Below, piece by piece: positions 51,901 through 63,400 of a DNA stretch of 64,000 bases (positions are counted from its first letter, which is position 1; the number at the start of each line of letters is the position of its first letter). Origin of the DNA: SB11 sp943370295. GTDB taxonomy: Bacteria; Bacteroidota; Bacteroidia; UBA8524. A program made the position numbers and the translations under genes. Where the stretch lies: NCBI GenBank assembly GCA_943370295.1, contig CALRQL020000003.1, positions 1 to 64,000 on the forward strand. The letters run 5' to 3'. The notes under the pieces are model-generated. The model made no database searches, was not told the origin of the DNA, and saw only the letters and a list, made by a program, of their open reading frames with translations.

Positions 51901-54900
51901 ATGTCCCTAACGTTAAAAAGTCTTTACCAATCCATACAAACCCAAATCCAGAACGGGTCGGGAACATTTAATCTTGTTCCCGATGTATTAAACACGTCTG
52001 AAGCAATCGGGTCGTTCTATGCCGGATTAATACCCAGCAATATTTTTTCAATTTCGAATGCCGCACTTCAGCCCGCAACATGGGATGATTCGCTAACTGA
52101 ATTTACCCTCACCGGACAAAGCACGGCCTTTGGGCTAGGGAATATGCAAGTTTCTGTTGTGTTCAGTAACACAAACGCAGGTGTTTTATCAAACCTCTCA
52201 GCAACCCTTGAAAATGGCACATGGAGTATAGATGGTATTAGTTGGTTTGGCTTATCAAACCCTTTTGTTGGAATACAAGTATATGATGGTGGGCTTCCTG
52301 TTGTTGGGACAACAGGCGGAACAATTACCCTAAGCTCAAGCGTTATACTAACGCTATCCATGAGCTATCCGGTTACTAATAACACGTGGCTCTTTAACGG
52401 AACATTTGCAAACCCATACCCAAGTATTTCAAATTTTTATCAAATGGTAGGTGGTGTTAATCTAACATCTTCACTACCTCAGCCCTTTAGCACCCTTACT
52501 GATTTGGGGCTGCGGGAGATAAACGTATCTTACGATTCGGTGGCAAAGAGCGTAGGGTTTATTTCAGTAGCGATAAGCACTAGCCCTACCTATCAATGGC
52601 AAATACTTCCCAAATTGGCAGTAAACAATATTGATATTGCTGCAACAGTACAAAGCCCCGGTGATTCACAAAACCGAAGCACTTCGTTTATTATAAGCGG
52701 CAATTTTACTATCGGCCCTGCAAACTCAAATAATCTTATTGTAACTGCGGTTTATCCAAACTTTACAGCATCCGTTAGTTTGGATTCCGGAACTATACAG
52801 TTAGGCGATTTGCTAACCATGTTTTGGGAAGGCACATCAATAAACCTGAATGCTGAGATTACTGGCCTAAATCTCCAAATTGCTCCTTCTCAAGAAAACT
52901 ATTCGTTAAACTGTGCGATTACGACAGACTGGACGTTCTTCACCATTCAGAACCCCAACTTAAGTTTCACCATGACGGGACTTTTGTTAGATATAAGCCG
53001 TCAACAAGGTTCTACTACAGGTAAAATAACGGGAACATTCCACATTGGCCCAAGCACGCCTAACAGCGGTGTGGACTTAACCATGTTTGCCGGCTATGAT
53101 GGCAAGGCATGGAGTTTTGGGGCAAGTACGGGAACAGATCAAACTATTTCGCTGGGTGATATTGCGGCTTCGTTCCTGCACGCTTTCGGGATGGATAATA
53201 TCCCTTCGTGGGTTACTAATAACCTGCCCAATATTAGCAATGTAAACTTTTTGGCGACCGTTCCCGATGATAAAGCCAACCCTGCAACCTACCAAATACA
53301 AGGTGATGTAAACTGGCACTTGCAATTTGGAAGCTTTGATTTGACGCTGGATGCTAACGTTGATATAACATACAGCAACAGCAAAACTACCGGAAAAATT
53401 ACGGGCACGGCTGATGCCACCCAAATGTTGGGCTTAACGTTTAATATAGGGTATGAGTTTGGTGATGCCGATACTGAGGTGTTCTTAAATATCCCTCAGT
53501 TTTCAAGCACCATTACCTATACCAGCAACGCTACGAATGATATAATCGACATAAAATTTGAGGAGATATCGTTGGGCGAAATTGTGAGTACGTTTGTGGG
53601 CATTTTCAGTCCCGGATTCACGTTGCCTGCGCCTTGGAACATGCTGAACAGCATTGACCTTTCAGGCTTTGAGTTTACCTATACCCGCTACAAAACTTCA
53701 TCACAAAGCTCAATAGTAGCAACCATACCCATAAATGTAGATTTGGGTTTTATCAATATCAAATCGATAAAAATAACCAAAGACGGTTCTTCAACTTCAG
53801 GCAGCGGGGTGTATATGTACATTGAAGGTACATTCTTAGGGCTTCCTATTGAAAACGACTCTCCGCTACAAAAAGACGGCAAGGGTAGCGATGTTACCAA
53901 TATGCCATCGGTACCCGGTATGGGAAGCGAAATGTTTGATTTGAAACTATTGGCTATGGGTCAACACGTTTCAATGTACCAAGTAAGTGAGCTGGCTTCG
54001 GTAAACGATGCAATCACTGCCTTGAACAATGCGTTTACAACAACTTCAGACCCTAACTCAACTACAATACCTGTTCCGGCCAGTACTACACAGCCCGGAG
54101 CGTTGGTATTCGACCAAAATAGCAACTGGCTGATTGGTACTGATTTTACTGTTGCTAAGTTTTATAGAGTAGCTGCTGTGTTTAACGATCCTAATATGTA
54201 CGGGTTGTTGATAGGCGTTGATGCAAAGGCGGATTACTTTAAGAACCTGCAATTTGAAATTCTGTATAAGAAGATTAACGATACCATTGGTATGTACCAA
54301 TTGGATTTGCAGTTACCCGACCAGTTTCGCCATCTTGAGTTTGGGGCGGTATCTGTAACGCTGCCCAATATCGGTGTGAAGGTTTATACCAACGGTAACT
54401 TTTACTTAGACTTTGGATTCCCTGCCAGCATTAACGATTTTTCACGTTCATTCTCGGTACAAGTATTCCCATTTATAGGGTTCGGAGGGTTTTACTTCGG
54501 TTATCTCAGCGGGGCTACTTCAACCAGCGTGCCTCAAACCACCTGCGGTACATTTAATCCCGTAATTGAGTTTGGTTTAGGCTTATCGTTGGGTGTTGGC
54601 AAAACCATTGAGGCAGGTATTTTAAAGGCCGGATTATCGCTAACAGCCGTTGGTATTTTCCAAGGGGTGTTGGGCTTCTTCCGAGCAAATCCATCACTGC
54701 AAACCAGCGATGGCACTTACTACAAATTACAAGGTACATTTGGGCTTACAGGCCACATATACGGTGAGATAAACTTTGCTATTATATCAGCAAGGCTGGA
54801 TATAATGGCATACGCTTATGTTACTATTACAATAGAGAGTTATAAACCCATACCCATTTATTTTGAAGCCGGGGTATCGGTTTCTTTAACTGTGAAAATA

Positions 54901-57900
54901 AACTTAGGTTTGTTTTCAATAAAAGTGAGCCTGCATTTCAGCGCCACTGTTAGCGCATCATTTACTATTGGTAGTGATACATCAAGCAGTGCTCCTTGGA
55001 ACCAGTGCCCGCCGAAATCTACCAGTACAACTATGATGCTTGGCTTCAGCGCACTTACCTCAGGACCTTCTGTGGTACTCAAATGGCAACCTATTAAACC
55101 GCTAAATGGCGCTGTGCCGTTAGATTTGGTATTCTTCCCACAACTTACTTTATCGGGTGATAGCAGTACTACTACCCAACAATACCTGGGAATGCTGTAT
55201 ATCAACTCTGGCTCAGCCAACAATAGCCTTGCAGCATTAACAGAGGGTGTGCTATACTGGGCCATCAATGCTTTAATTGGCAATACTTCAAGCAATACCG
55301 GACTGGCTTGGCTACAAGGACAGACTATTACTGCCGACCAAATAACCCAGTTGCTTTGCTATTTTAATACAAGACCCAACAACGTTGCTCCGTTTAACTA
55401 TGCCAACGCTGCCCATAACGATATACAAACGTTTTTGAGCACGTATTTTATGTTGAACATACGCATTGGTGATACTACCGCATCTAATACAATGGATGCT
55501 GCCGTGTTCCCCGTATTACCAGAGCTGTACTTAAATACCTTATACAACAACACTCCCGGAACTGCTGTGCAGTTTTCATCGCAAACTGTAACAGGCACAC
55601 AAAATTACATTGCGGATGTATCGGCGCTATTGGCGGCAATGGCTGTGCAATATGAATCGCAAATAGCAAGGGATAATTTTGCTCCGTCGGATTGCAGCAA
55701 TGTTACCGACCCTGATTATGAGAACCAACCAAACCTTTCGTTCCCAACGTTTGTATTTACTGACTTTGTTGCACTGATTGCCAAGCAAGCATTACAAGGC
55801 GCGTTGGATTACCTGAATACACAAAACGGAGGTTCGGCAACGGTGAGCAATACGGTTACTAATGCTGTGAACAATAGCGTACAGGGAATTGGCGGTATGG
55901 CTTCGCGCTTTATGTTACACGGTTTGCGTTTGCCCGCACCACCAGTAGCAGCAACCGGCACCATAACACCGTTGTATATGCTAACAGGGCAGCAAGTGGC
56001 AGTTCCAAAAACACTTGCAACTACCGACCAATATGCAATATTGCTACAAAGCCCTGATTTGAATTGGGTTACTATGGTTGGCGGTACAAAACCACCGTAT
56101 GCACCTACGCTTAACACTATTGCGGCAACTATAACCTCAAGCGAGATACAGCGTACCCTTGATTTGGGCGGAATAATTTTAGCTCCGTCGCTTATTTCAG
56201 GCCCATCGCCTATTATAAATTATAACGATACTCCGCAATCGTTTTCGTTGGGTAGCCCAGCATTGTGGCAGTACCCCGGTGATTATTATACAGGAGTTTC
56301 AAACAACCCATCGTTGTGGAAACTACCTTCAAATCTTACTACAATTTTTAATTCATTACCCAATGTATTATTAAATGTATTTACGCTTACTAATTCAACT
56401 AAAAGCCCTGCAAATAATTATACTTGGGCTACCACGGTTAGCCTATCACTACAAAAGATTACCGCTTCAGGGGGGCAAGTAACTCCACTATCGGGCAACA
56501 TGTATAACCTTGTGGGTGCTGATGATGCAGGTATTGTGTACTTAGAAGATTTAATCAGTTATTTAAACACCCATAACGATAGCGACGGAACTAACACTAT
56601 ACAGCAAATACAGATATTGTATCAACCCGACCCTGTTCAAAACTCAAACGGCGGTTATATTTCAGCAGCCAACGGCGGTTTCAAAACAGCGATTGTACAA
56701 GCCAACCTTTCAACGGAAACTAATCCGGTGCAAGGCATGGATTTAATGGCTGCATTTAAAGCCTCAGCTCCTCCGGCACGTAATTATAATACGCTAAATA
56801 CAGCTGGGGATTTTGTACAGTTGTTGTGGGAGTGCAGTATAGTGCGTAGCGGCGGATTTTATTTTTACTATAACACCAGTGATAATAAAGGCCTGCCTGA
56901 TACTTTGTTTAGTGGTAACGGGGTGGCTAATGTAACACTGGTAATCACTTACGATGCGCTTATTCCTGCACCGTTTGTAAACAGCGTAGTAATTGGTGAT
57001 GAGATAGATACTTCAAAAACTTCGGTATTTGCTCAATCGCCTGCTAACGCTCTAATTGCACAACAAATTACCACAAGGGTTGCAACCATACTACCCGGTT
57101 GTGTGGGCTATCAGGTATCGCGTAATGCACCACCTGAATATAACCCAACACTACCTGTCCCCACGACTACTGACGACCAAACGTATTTACAAACCCAGTT
57201 CAATCTTATCGGGGTATCGTTACCATCAGTACCAAGTTATAAAAACTTGTTGCCGGCCGGTCCAGCCGACCCAATGAGCGAGGAGGATATTGCCAATGCT
57301 AAAAACGGAAACAATTCTCCGGGAGCGGATGCTACGGATTGGAACTATTCAGGTGTGATTCCATACTACCGCTATGTGCAACCGGGCGGCACCGACCCCA
57401 ACTATCCTAACCCATACGCAGGCATTGGCACCACAGTACAAATGGCGTTGAACTGGCAGGATATGTTTGGTAACATTCCACCAGCAAACACTGCACCTTT
57501 AGGTACATCAATGCAGTTGTTGTATTCTGATTCGATAGTTGCGCTTAGTCAATGGCCATCGTTATCAGTGTATTATCTGTTTGATTTGGAAGGTGGTAAA
57601 CCTACATTAGACCTGAACTTTGCATTTAATACTACCCGCTATATTGGCGACGGAGCACAGAATAATGCTCAAATAGATTTGCTTACCTACATGACCTTGT
57701 ATTACCAGCTTAACGGCGGTAATATGACGATTAATTATACAACATCGATTGAAAATACGGGCGGAAACCCTGTTAACCATGCCGCTGATGTTACTGCACT
57801 ACTGTCAGGTTTCATCACTCCGATAATTACCATGCTGAAAGCAGTTGCCGGAGGGGCCACAGCCACTCCGATAACACCTTATACTATCAGTACAACGGTT

Positions 57901-60444
57901 ACCACAACCGGAATAACTGCTCTGCCTGAAATATCATCGTTGACGGTTAGCCTTACTATGCAGCGCACACCTACATTGCTAGACCCCAACTTTACCAATG
58001 TGGCAGGTGTGGCATACGCAACTACGGTTATTCAGCCACAATCAAACACGAGTGTAGGTGGAATGCTTTCATTAACATTCTTTGCTCAACAATTTGAAAC
58101 CGCTTTTATAAACCAACCTGTAAACGGTGTGGTGCTTAAAGTTGCCACAGGCACAAACATAACTAAGGGGAATAGTGATACCACAGAAACACCGCCGCTT
58201 TGGGTTGTGCGTTTTGACCTTACCGGCGCTAACGGCATAAAATTCGGTTTTAATAATAATCAAGTTTACTATTTTGCTCCGGTTCCTTTGGCCACCAGTT
58301 TGCAGTCGTTCTCAGCACCTATAAACGGCTATCAAGAGGGTCAGGCGTATCCTGCAGGTAATGCAGTTACCAAAAGCTTCTCTTCTGTTGACATGGATAA
58401 CTGGGGATTGCTGTTTTTGCAAGCTGTTGATAGGTTTTTAAGTCCTGCGTATGCTGTGCCGGCATTTTTAATGAATGCGAATGCTGTGTTTAGCGGCGAC
58501 CCTGATTATTTGCAGCAGGTATTAGATGCTAAGCAACAGTTGGCAGAGGCTATTGAAGGCACCATTGATTTTATTATAGACCCTTGTGATGGTCAACCAT
58601 CGCCGCCATGCACTGCAAAAACAGTTGCTAATATTGGTAATGCACAAGAGAAGTGGAAGCAACAAATGCTTAAACAACTTTCAAATGCCTACCGTTATGT
58701 GGCATCAGTACAAACCACAGCAACCATTAATTCTCAGTTTAATGGGGTGAATAACGACCCACCGCAAGCACCTTATGTGCCTTTGTTGTTTGGTAAAATG
58801 CAGGGAGACGATCCCTCTGTACCGGGTTCAAACAATGCTCCAAAATCTACCGAATATTCATTATCAACGGCCAAAGTTCCTACAGCAAACGGCAATTCAT
58901 GGCTAACGTATATGTTTGAGGCCAAAGATGCTGCCGAGAGCCGTAGCTTCAGCTTCGGGGATATGAAGTATAAGGTAAGCCATATTGAGTTTGATATACA
59001 GCAAGTACCCGATATGGGCAATTATCTTGCCTCATCGTGGTTAACATTTGTTGTTCCGCTAGATGGAGATGTGGCAGGGGCAACAAGTCCGCTGGCGAGC
59101 ATGGAAGATGTTGGAGAAACACCAATACCCGTTCCATTAAGAGCCTACCCCACTCCGCCCTCAATTTCAGCACAAAACACTGATTATCCTGTAAACGATA
59201 ATAACCCGCCAAACCCTGTTACTATTCAGGATGCGCGTACATGGAATTACACTTACACGTATCAAAACCCCTCAGCGGCGCAAGATACAATTGTAACCGA
59301 GGTGCAGTTTAATGTTGCACAAGGGCAGCAAAGTTCTTATGTATCAGCCAATACTCAAAACCTGCCCATGTACCAATCGTTAGCGCAGTTTATGAGTGTT
59401 TATCCGGCCATAAGTGCTGATTTTGATAATTACTTAGCCCAGCTAACTCCGGCTAATTTATCATCAACCAACCCTGCTGCAGTTAATGCCCGTTATGCAA
59501 TGCTTGCCTTTATAAAGGTGGTGCAACAAGTTGCCAAACAATGGAAACAAACCAATCAGGTAAACCCTCGCGTTCAATCGGCAATGATGATGGATGCAGC
59601 CCCACCTCCGGTGCCTCCTTATACTTTGTCATATACAATTACTGAAAGCGCACAGGAAACAACGGAATATTTGTTGGTTACCATAACTGCAGACGACACC
59701 AAATCTGCCGCAACAACAATTGCGATAAATATTGAGGGTTATACGGCTGAAAAAGCAAGCTCAAGTCAGTATTTGTATTACAAACTGAATAACTCGGGCG
59801 CTAAACAGTATTTATTGTATGAAGATAGAAACACAATAGTTTCAAGAACGGTTGAGCTGAAAGGTTTGGATATTTTGAATACTCAAAATGCCTGGAGTAG
59901 TGTGGCTGTTATACGCAATGAGGAATTATTGCAAAACTCAAACGGAGCTTGGCTAACCACCAACCCTTTGTTTATTTATCAAACGCCACAGGTAATGTTT
60001 TATAATAAACTGATACCTCTGTTGAATTCAAACACGGCTATTGATATTGCTGCAGTGGGTACAACTCAATATCCTGTGAAACCGCAGCGCACATTGAGCC
60101 AACATATGCTTGCTTTGTTTGACGCATTAACTGAGAATATAAGTAGCGGAGTTACAGGCTATACAATGAAGATACAGTGTAACTATAATTACACCATTCC
60201 AGGTACTTCGTTGCCAGTTGAGGTGCCTGTTCTGCTGATTACACCTACGGATATTTCAGTATCGGATAACGGAGCAAGTATAGCCAATATGCTCTCTGCT
60301 GGCATTACGGATTGGCTTGCTAATAAGCCCCAGAGTAACGGGGGTAATTACTCGTTCGATTTCATTGCGTATTCAAATACAGATGTGTATGTGCCTATTT
60401 TACAGTTGCCGCTAACACTGTCCGTATCTGCCATCTCATCATAA
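51901..60444 (+). CDS. 2847-aa signal-less repetitive beta protein
   Basis: The largest gene here. I start it at ATG 51901 (MSLTLKSLYQSIQTQIQNGS); the in-frame GTG at 51871 lies inside the preceding gene. No signal peptide or sorting domain. Residues about 290-590 hold three repeats with spacing 115-140, each with (I)xLG(D/E)(I/L)xxxF then an aromatic PW-type turn (298, 415, 555). A conserved-looking block at 855-930 (GFGGFYFGYLSGATSTSVPQ, FGLGLSLGVGKTIEAGILKA) may belong to the DUF6603 family, which I recall only loosely. Near 1333-1365 is SRFMLHGLRLPAP followed by LYMLTGQQVAVP. The C-terminal third is strand-rich and ends LPLTLSVSAISS. Role unknown; possibly a filament, bridge or toxin-like scaffold. 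Confidence 0.7.
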   Translation: MSLTLKSLYQSIQTQIQNGSGTFNLVPDVLNTSEAIGSFYAGLIPSNIFSISNAALQPATWDDSLTEFTLTGQSTAFGLGNMQVSVVFSNTNAGVLSNLSATLENGTWSIDGISWFGLSNPFVGIQVYDGGLPVVGTTGGTITLSSSVILTLSMSYPVTNNTWLFNGTFANPYPSISNFYQMVGGVNLTSSLPQPFSTLTDLGLREINVSYDSVAKSVGFISVAISTSPTYQWQILPKLAVNNIDIAATVQSPGDSQNRSTSFIISGNFTIGPANSNNLIVTAVYPNFTASVSLDSGTIQLGDLLTMFWEGTSINLNAEITGLNLQIAPSQENYSLNCAITTDWTFFTIQNPNLSFTMTGLLLDISRQQGSTTGKITGTFHIGPSTPNSGVDLTMFAGYDGKAWSFGASTGTDQTISLGDIAASFLHAFGMDNIPSWVTNNLPNISNVNFLATVPDDKANPATYQIQGDVNWHLQFGSFDLTLDANVDITYSNSKTTGKITGTADATQMLGLTFNIGYEFGDADTEVFLNIPQFSSTITYTSNATNDIIDIKFEEISLGEIVSTFVGIFSPGFTLPAPWNMLNSIDLSGFEFTYTRYKTSSQSSIVATIPINVDLGFINIKSIKITKDGSSTSGSGVYMYIEGTFLGLPIENDSPLQKDGKGSDVTNMPSVPGMGSEMFDLKLLAMGQHVSMYQVSELASVNDAITALNNAFTTTSDPNSTTIPVPASTTQPGALVFDQNSNWLIGTDFTVAKFYRVAAVFNDPNMYGLLIGVDAKADYFKNLQFEILYKKINDTIGMYQLDLQLPDQFRHLEFGAVSVTLPNIGVKVYTNGNFYLDFGFPASINDFSRSFSVQVFPFIGFGGFYFGYLSGATSTSVPQTTCGTFNPVIEFGLGLSLGVGKTIEAGILKAGLSLTAVGIFQGVLGFFRANPSLQTSDGTYYKLQGTFGLTGHIYGEINFAIISARLDIMAYAYVTITIESYKPIPIYFEAGVSVSLTVKINLGLFSIKVSLHFSATVSASFTIGSDTSSSAPWNQCPPKSTSTTMMLGFSALTSGPSVVLKWQPIKPLNGAVPLDLVFFPQLTLSGDSSTTTQQYLGMLYINSGSANNSLAALTEGVLYWAINALIGNTSSNTGLAWLQGQTITADQITQLLCYFNTRPNNVAPFNYANAAHNDIQTFLSTYFMLNIRIGDTTASNTMDAAVFPVLPELYLNTLYNNTPGTAVQFSSQTVTGTQNYIADVSALLAAMAVQYESQIARDNFAPSDCSNVTDPDYENQPNLSFPTFVFTDFVALIAKQALQGALDYLNTQNGGSATVSNTVTNAVNNSVQGIGGMASRFMLHGLRLPAPPVAATGTITPLYMLTGQQVAVPKTLATTDQYAILLQSPDLNWVTMVGGTKPPYAPTLNTIAATITSSEIQRTLDLGGIILAPSLISGPSPIINYNDTPQSFSLGSPALWQYPGDYYTGVSNNPSLWKLPSNLTTIFNSLPNVLLNVFTLTNSTKSPANNYTWATTVSLSLQKITASGGQVTPLSGNMYNLVGADDAGIVYLEDLISYLNTHNDSDGTNTIQQIQILYQPDPVQNSNGGYISAANGGFKTAIVQANLSTETNPVQGMDLMAAFKASAPPARNYNTLNTAGDFVQLLWECSIVRSGGFYFYYNTSDNKGLPDTLFSGNGVANVTLVITYDALIPAPFVNSVVIGDEIDTSKTSVFAQSPANALIAQQITTRVATILPGCVGYQVSRNAPPEYNPTLPVPTTTDDQTYLQTQFNLIGVSLPSVPSYKNLLPAGPADPMSEEDIANAKNGNNSPGADATDWNYSGVIPYYRYVQPGGTDPNYPNPYAGIGTTVQMALNWQDMFGNIPPANTAPLGTSMQLLYSDSIVALSQWPSLSVYYLFDLEGGKPTLDLNFAFNTTRYIGDGAQNNAQIDLLTYMTLYYQLNGGNMTINYTTSIENTGGNPVNHAADVTALLSGFITPIITMLKAVAGGATATPITPYTISTTVTTTGITALPEISSLTVSLTMQRTPTLLDPNFTNVAGVAYATTVIQPQSNTSVGGMLSLTFFAQQFETAFINQPVNGVVLKVATGTNITKGNSDTTETPPLWVVRFDLTGANGIKFGFNNNQVYYFAPVPLATSLQSFSAPINGYQEGQAYPAGNAVTKSFSSVDMDNWGLLFLQAVDRFLSPAYAVPAFLMNANAVFSGDPDYLQQVLDAKQQLAEAIEGTIDFIIDPCDGQPSPPCTAKTVANIGNAQEKWKQQMLKQLSNAYRYVASVQTTATINSQFNGVNNDPPQAPYVPLLFGKMQGDDPSVPGSNNAPKSTEYSLSTAKVPTANGNSWLTYMFEAKDAAESRSFSFGDMKYKVSHIEFDIQQVPDMGNYLASSWLTFVVPLDGDVAGATSPLASMEDVGETPIPVPLRAYPTPPSISAQNTDYPVNDNNPPNPVTIQDARTWNYTYTYQNPSAAQDTIVTEVQFNVAQGQQSSYVSANTQNLPMYQSLAQFMSVYPAISADFDNYLAQLTPANLSSTNPAAVNARYAMLAFIKVVQQVAKQWKQTNQVNPRVQSAMMMDAAPPPVPPYTLSYTITESAQETTEYLLVTITADDTKSAATTIAINIEGYTAEKASSSQYLYYKLNNSGAKQYLLYEDRNTIVSRTVELKGLDILNTQNAWSSVAVIRNEELLQNSNGAWLTTNPLFIYQTPQVMFYNKLIPLLNSNTAIDIAAVGTTQYPVKPQRTLSQHMLALFDALTENISSGVTGYTMKIQCNYNYTIPGTSLPVEVPVLLITPTDISVSDNGASIANMLSAGITDWLANKPQSNGGNYSFDFIAYSNTDVYVPILQLPLTLSVSAISS

Positions 60445-60450
60445 CAAAAA

Positions 60451-60474
60451 AACCCGGCCTTGGCCGGGTTTTTT
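60451..60474. terminator. Bidirectional terminator ending the giant cluster
   Basis: AACCCGGCC and GGCCGGGTT form a perfect 9-bp stem with A run before and T run after. It serves the rightward giant-protein cluster and the leftward T9SS gene. Confidence 0.9.
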
Positions 60475-60494
60475 GATTAATGAAGCGGAGTGGT

Positions 60495-63400
60495 TTATTT
60501 TGAAACAATCAGTTTTTCTGTTTTCAGCACCCCTTGTTCACATTCAATTGAGATAAAATAAATCCCGTTTTGAAGTTTCTCCGTAGACAGTGTAATGCTA
60601 CCTGCTGAAAAAGCAACGTCAACAATACCAACCTGTTTGCCCAGAATGTCTTTGACGGTTAACGTTGAGTTGCTGTTATTAGGTGTTGAGTACTCAATGG
60701 TTATATCTTTATCCATAACAGGGTTGGGGTATATTGTAAGCAAAACCTCACTTACAACCATTTTTCTTTCACTTTGAGAAGGAGAGGAGAAAGGCCTTAG
60801 TGGGGCAAAAGTATTGTCGTTTTCACCCATTGGAGCGAACCCCCTTCTTAATTCGGATGAAAAGTACTCATATTGATTAATATAAGGCATCATTGTTTGT
60901 ATTGTAGTTTCACTAAATGGTTGAGTCTGACCAATCGCCTCAGTCAATAAAAGCATTTTGTCTTTAACGATAAGTAGCTCGTCATCCATTATTTGAAGTT
61001 GATTAAGCATAGCTTCGGCCTCTTTTTTGCGCCCTTCTTGTATCGAACAATAGGCAGCGAATAACATTTTTACGTCCTCGTCTTTTTCTTGCGTACTCAC
61101 TATCGTTTTTAACTTCACACTCTCCCCTTCATTTTCTGCGAGGGTTTTTGCTGCGGTAGCCCAAATGAGCAATCTGTTGTAATTGTTCTCGGTTTCTAAA
61201 ACGTCTTTAACACCATCCGGAGAAATCAGAGAAGAAGTAAACTCCCAATCATAGTTTAGTAATGTGCTTGATGTAGTTGCAATGTAATCACACTTATCTT
61301 CCAATTCAGACCTCACATTGCTATTTGCAAGGAAGAAATGCCCGCAAGAAGCTGTTGAATGGCTAAGATTTATATTACCTATGCGTGTAACTAAGTTGCC
61401 AATTAAACGGTCATTATAATTTCCTGATTCGTTAATATATGTGTCAGAGTATATGTCAATAGCTCCAAAATAACCATTGTAATTGTTGCTTACAAACACA
61501 TTGCGCCCTGCGCTGGCTGGAGTAACTCCTGTACCTATTGATCCTGTAAAGCCATAATTCAGAATCCCTCCGTCATAGTAGTTATACAAGTAATTGTTTT
61601 TTATTTCAGGTATTTGCGTTAGTGTGCTTGAGTTTAATGTTAATACTATTGCATCGTAGCAGTTAAAAATACAATTCCCCCTAATATCAAGGTTTGTGTT
61701 AACTCCTGTGGTTTGGTAGTAACGGATACCAGTACTCATAGAGTTTCCTGCCTTATTATACTTCATATCTATCTCATTGCATCGGACAGATACATTTTGG
61801 CAATTTTCAGCATGAATACCATATACTGACGAGCCAATAATATTATTTGAATATAATTTTGAGTATCCCACGTTGTACAACTGTATTCCAGTTTTAAATC
61901 CGTTAATGAGGTTGTCGTGTACTTCAAAATAACCAGAGTGAGCTGCATAAATAGCGGCTTGTAATATCAAAGGGTCGGTAACAGGATTAAAATTATTGAT
62001 TCTGTTGTTTGCAATAGTAAGAGGGCTGCCTGACTGGGCCATGGAAACAATAATCTGATATTCGTTATTAATGTTTTCACGGGTAATTTCAATTTCATTA
62101 TTTTCTACCCTAACGGTTTGGGGTTCGCTTAAATCAACAGACCTATAACAGTTTGTAAATGTGTTTTCTGTAATAGTTGCATCGGCATTGTATAAATAAA
62201 TGCCATACACCCTTTTTGATTGGCCTGCACTTTTGGCATAAATAAACTCGTTCTGAGAAATTATCAGCTCATTAGCACCTTCAAAAACCTGTACCCCCGA
62301 ATAGTTTGTGGTTCCGCCGTAGGCACCGTTTGTTTCTGGGAAAGGTAAAGGACTGTTATCTACAAAGAACTTGTTCTCGGTTATTGATCCACTGCTATTG
62401 GCATAAGCCGCATGCCTTATAGAAACTAAACAATTTGAAAACTGATTATTTGTTATTTTAATGTTATTGCTGAATGTAATAATGTTTAAAGCAAAGTTTG
62501 CGTTTTTAAACACGCAGTTGTTAACCACTCCGCTGGAGTTATCATGAAAGCGTATTCCCCTCCATGTCCGCGTTGGATCACATGGCCTAAAAACAGAGTT
62601 GTTGGCTCTCAAAACAGCACTTCCCAATAACACAATTTCAGCTCCCTCGTCCAACACAACATCAATATTTGTAATATCTAAAGTAACCCCGCTATTTACG
62701 GTTAAGGTACCTGTTATATAATATTTAATCCCTGTATTTTGCATACCCCAAAACGTGCTTTGGCTTATGGTTGCATTATCTAATTTCACAAAACCTATCT
62801 CAGGAACCTTACAATTATTGCACACCGTTTGCTCAGGAATTGTTGTTTCTAAATCGCCCGGAGTATATGATGTTTGTGTTAGTGTAGATGTGGTAGTGGT
62901 AAATGATATTGCGACCGGACTATATACCGGACTTGTGGGTGTATATACTTTTGATGCAAAACAACCAGAGGGTGTTGCATCATAGCGTTCTACTCCCCAA
63001 AAAATATCGTTATTACCTGCATTGTTATAATTACTTGTGTATAGAATTTTACCCGACTGTAATGCCATTCTAAATGGATTTAAGGTGGTATTTGAAACAC
63101 CGACACCTGCCGGATATTTTGACCATTGGTAATTACCGTTAGGGTCAAAACAGGTAAGAAACCCATATTGGTTACTAAAGGTATTAAATCCCCCTAATAG
63201 TATTCTATCTTGCCCTAAGTCATATATCATTGAGCTTAGTCTTTCACTCTCTCCTGAAAGAGATGTTGGTATCAACCTGAACCATTGAAAGGTAAGAGAG
63301 TAATTTGTACACATCACTCCAACATCTATTTGAGTTAGGTTATCAGTGTGTGCGCCAAAGTATATTCGTTGCCTCGCATGGTCAACAACCAGCCTGTCGA

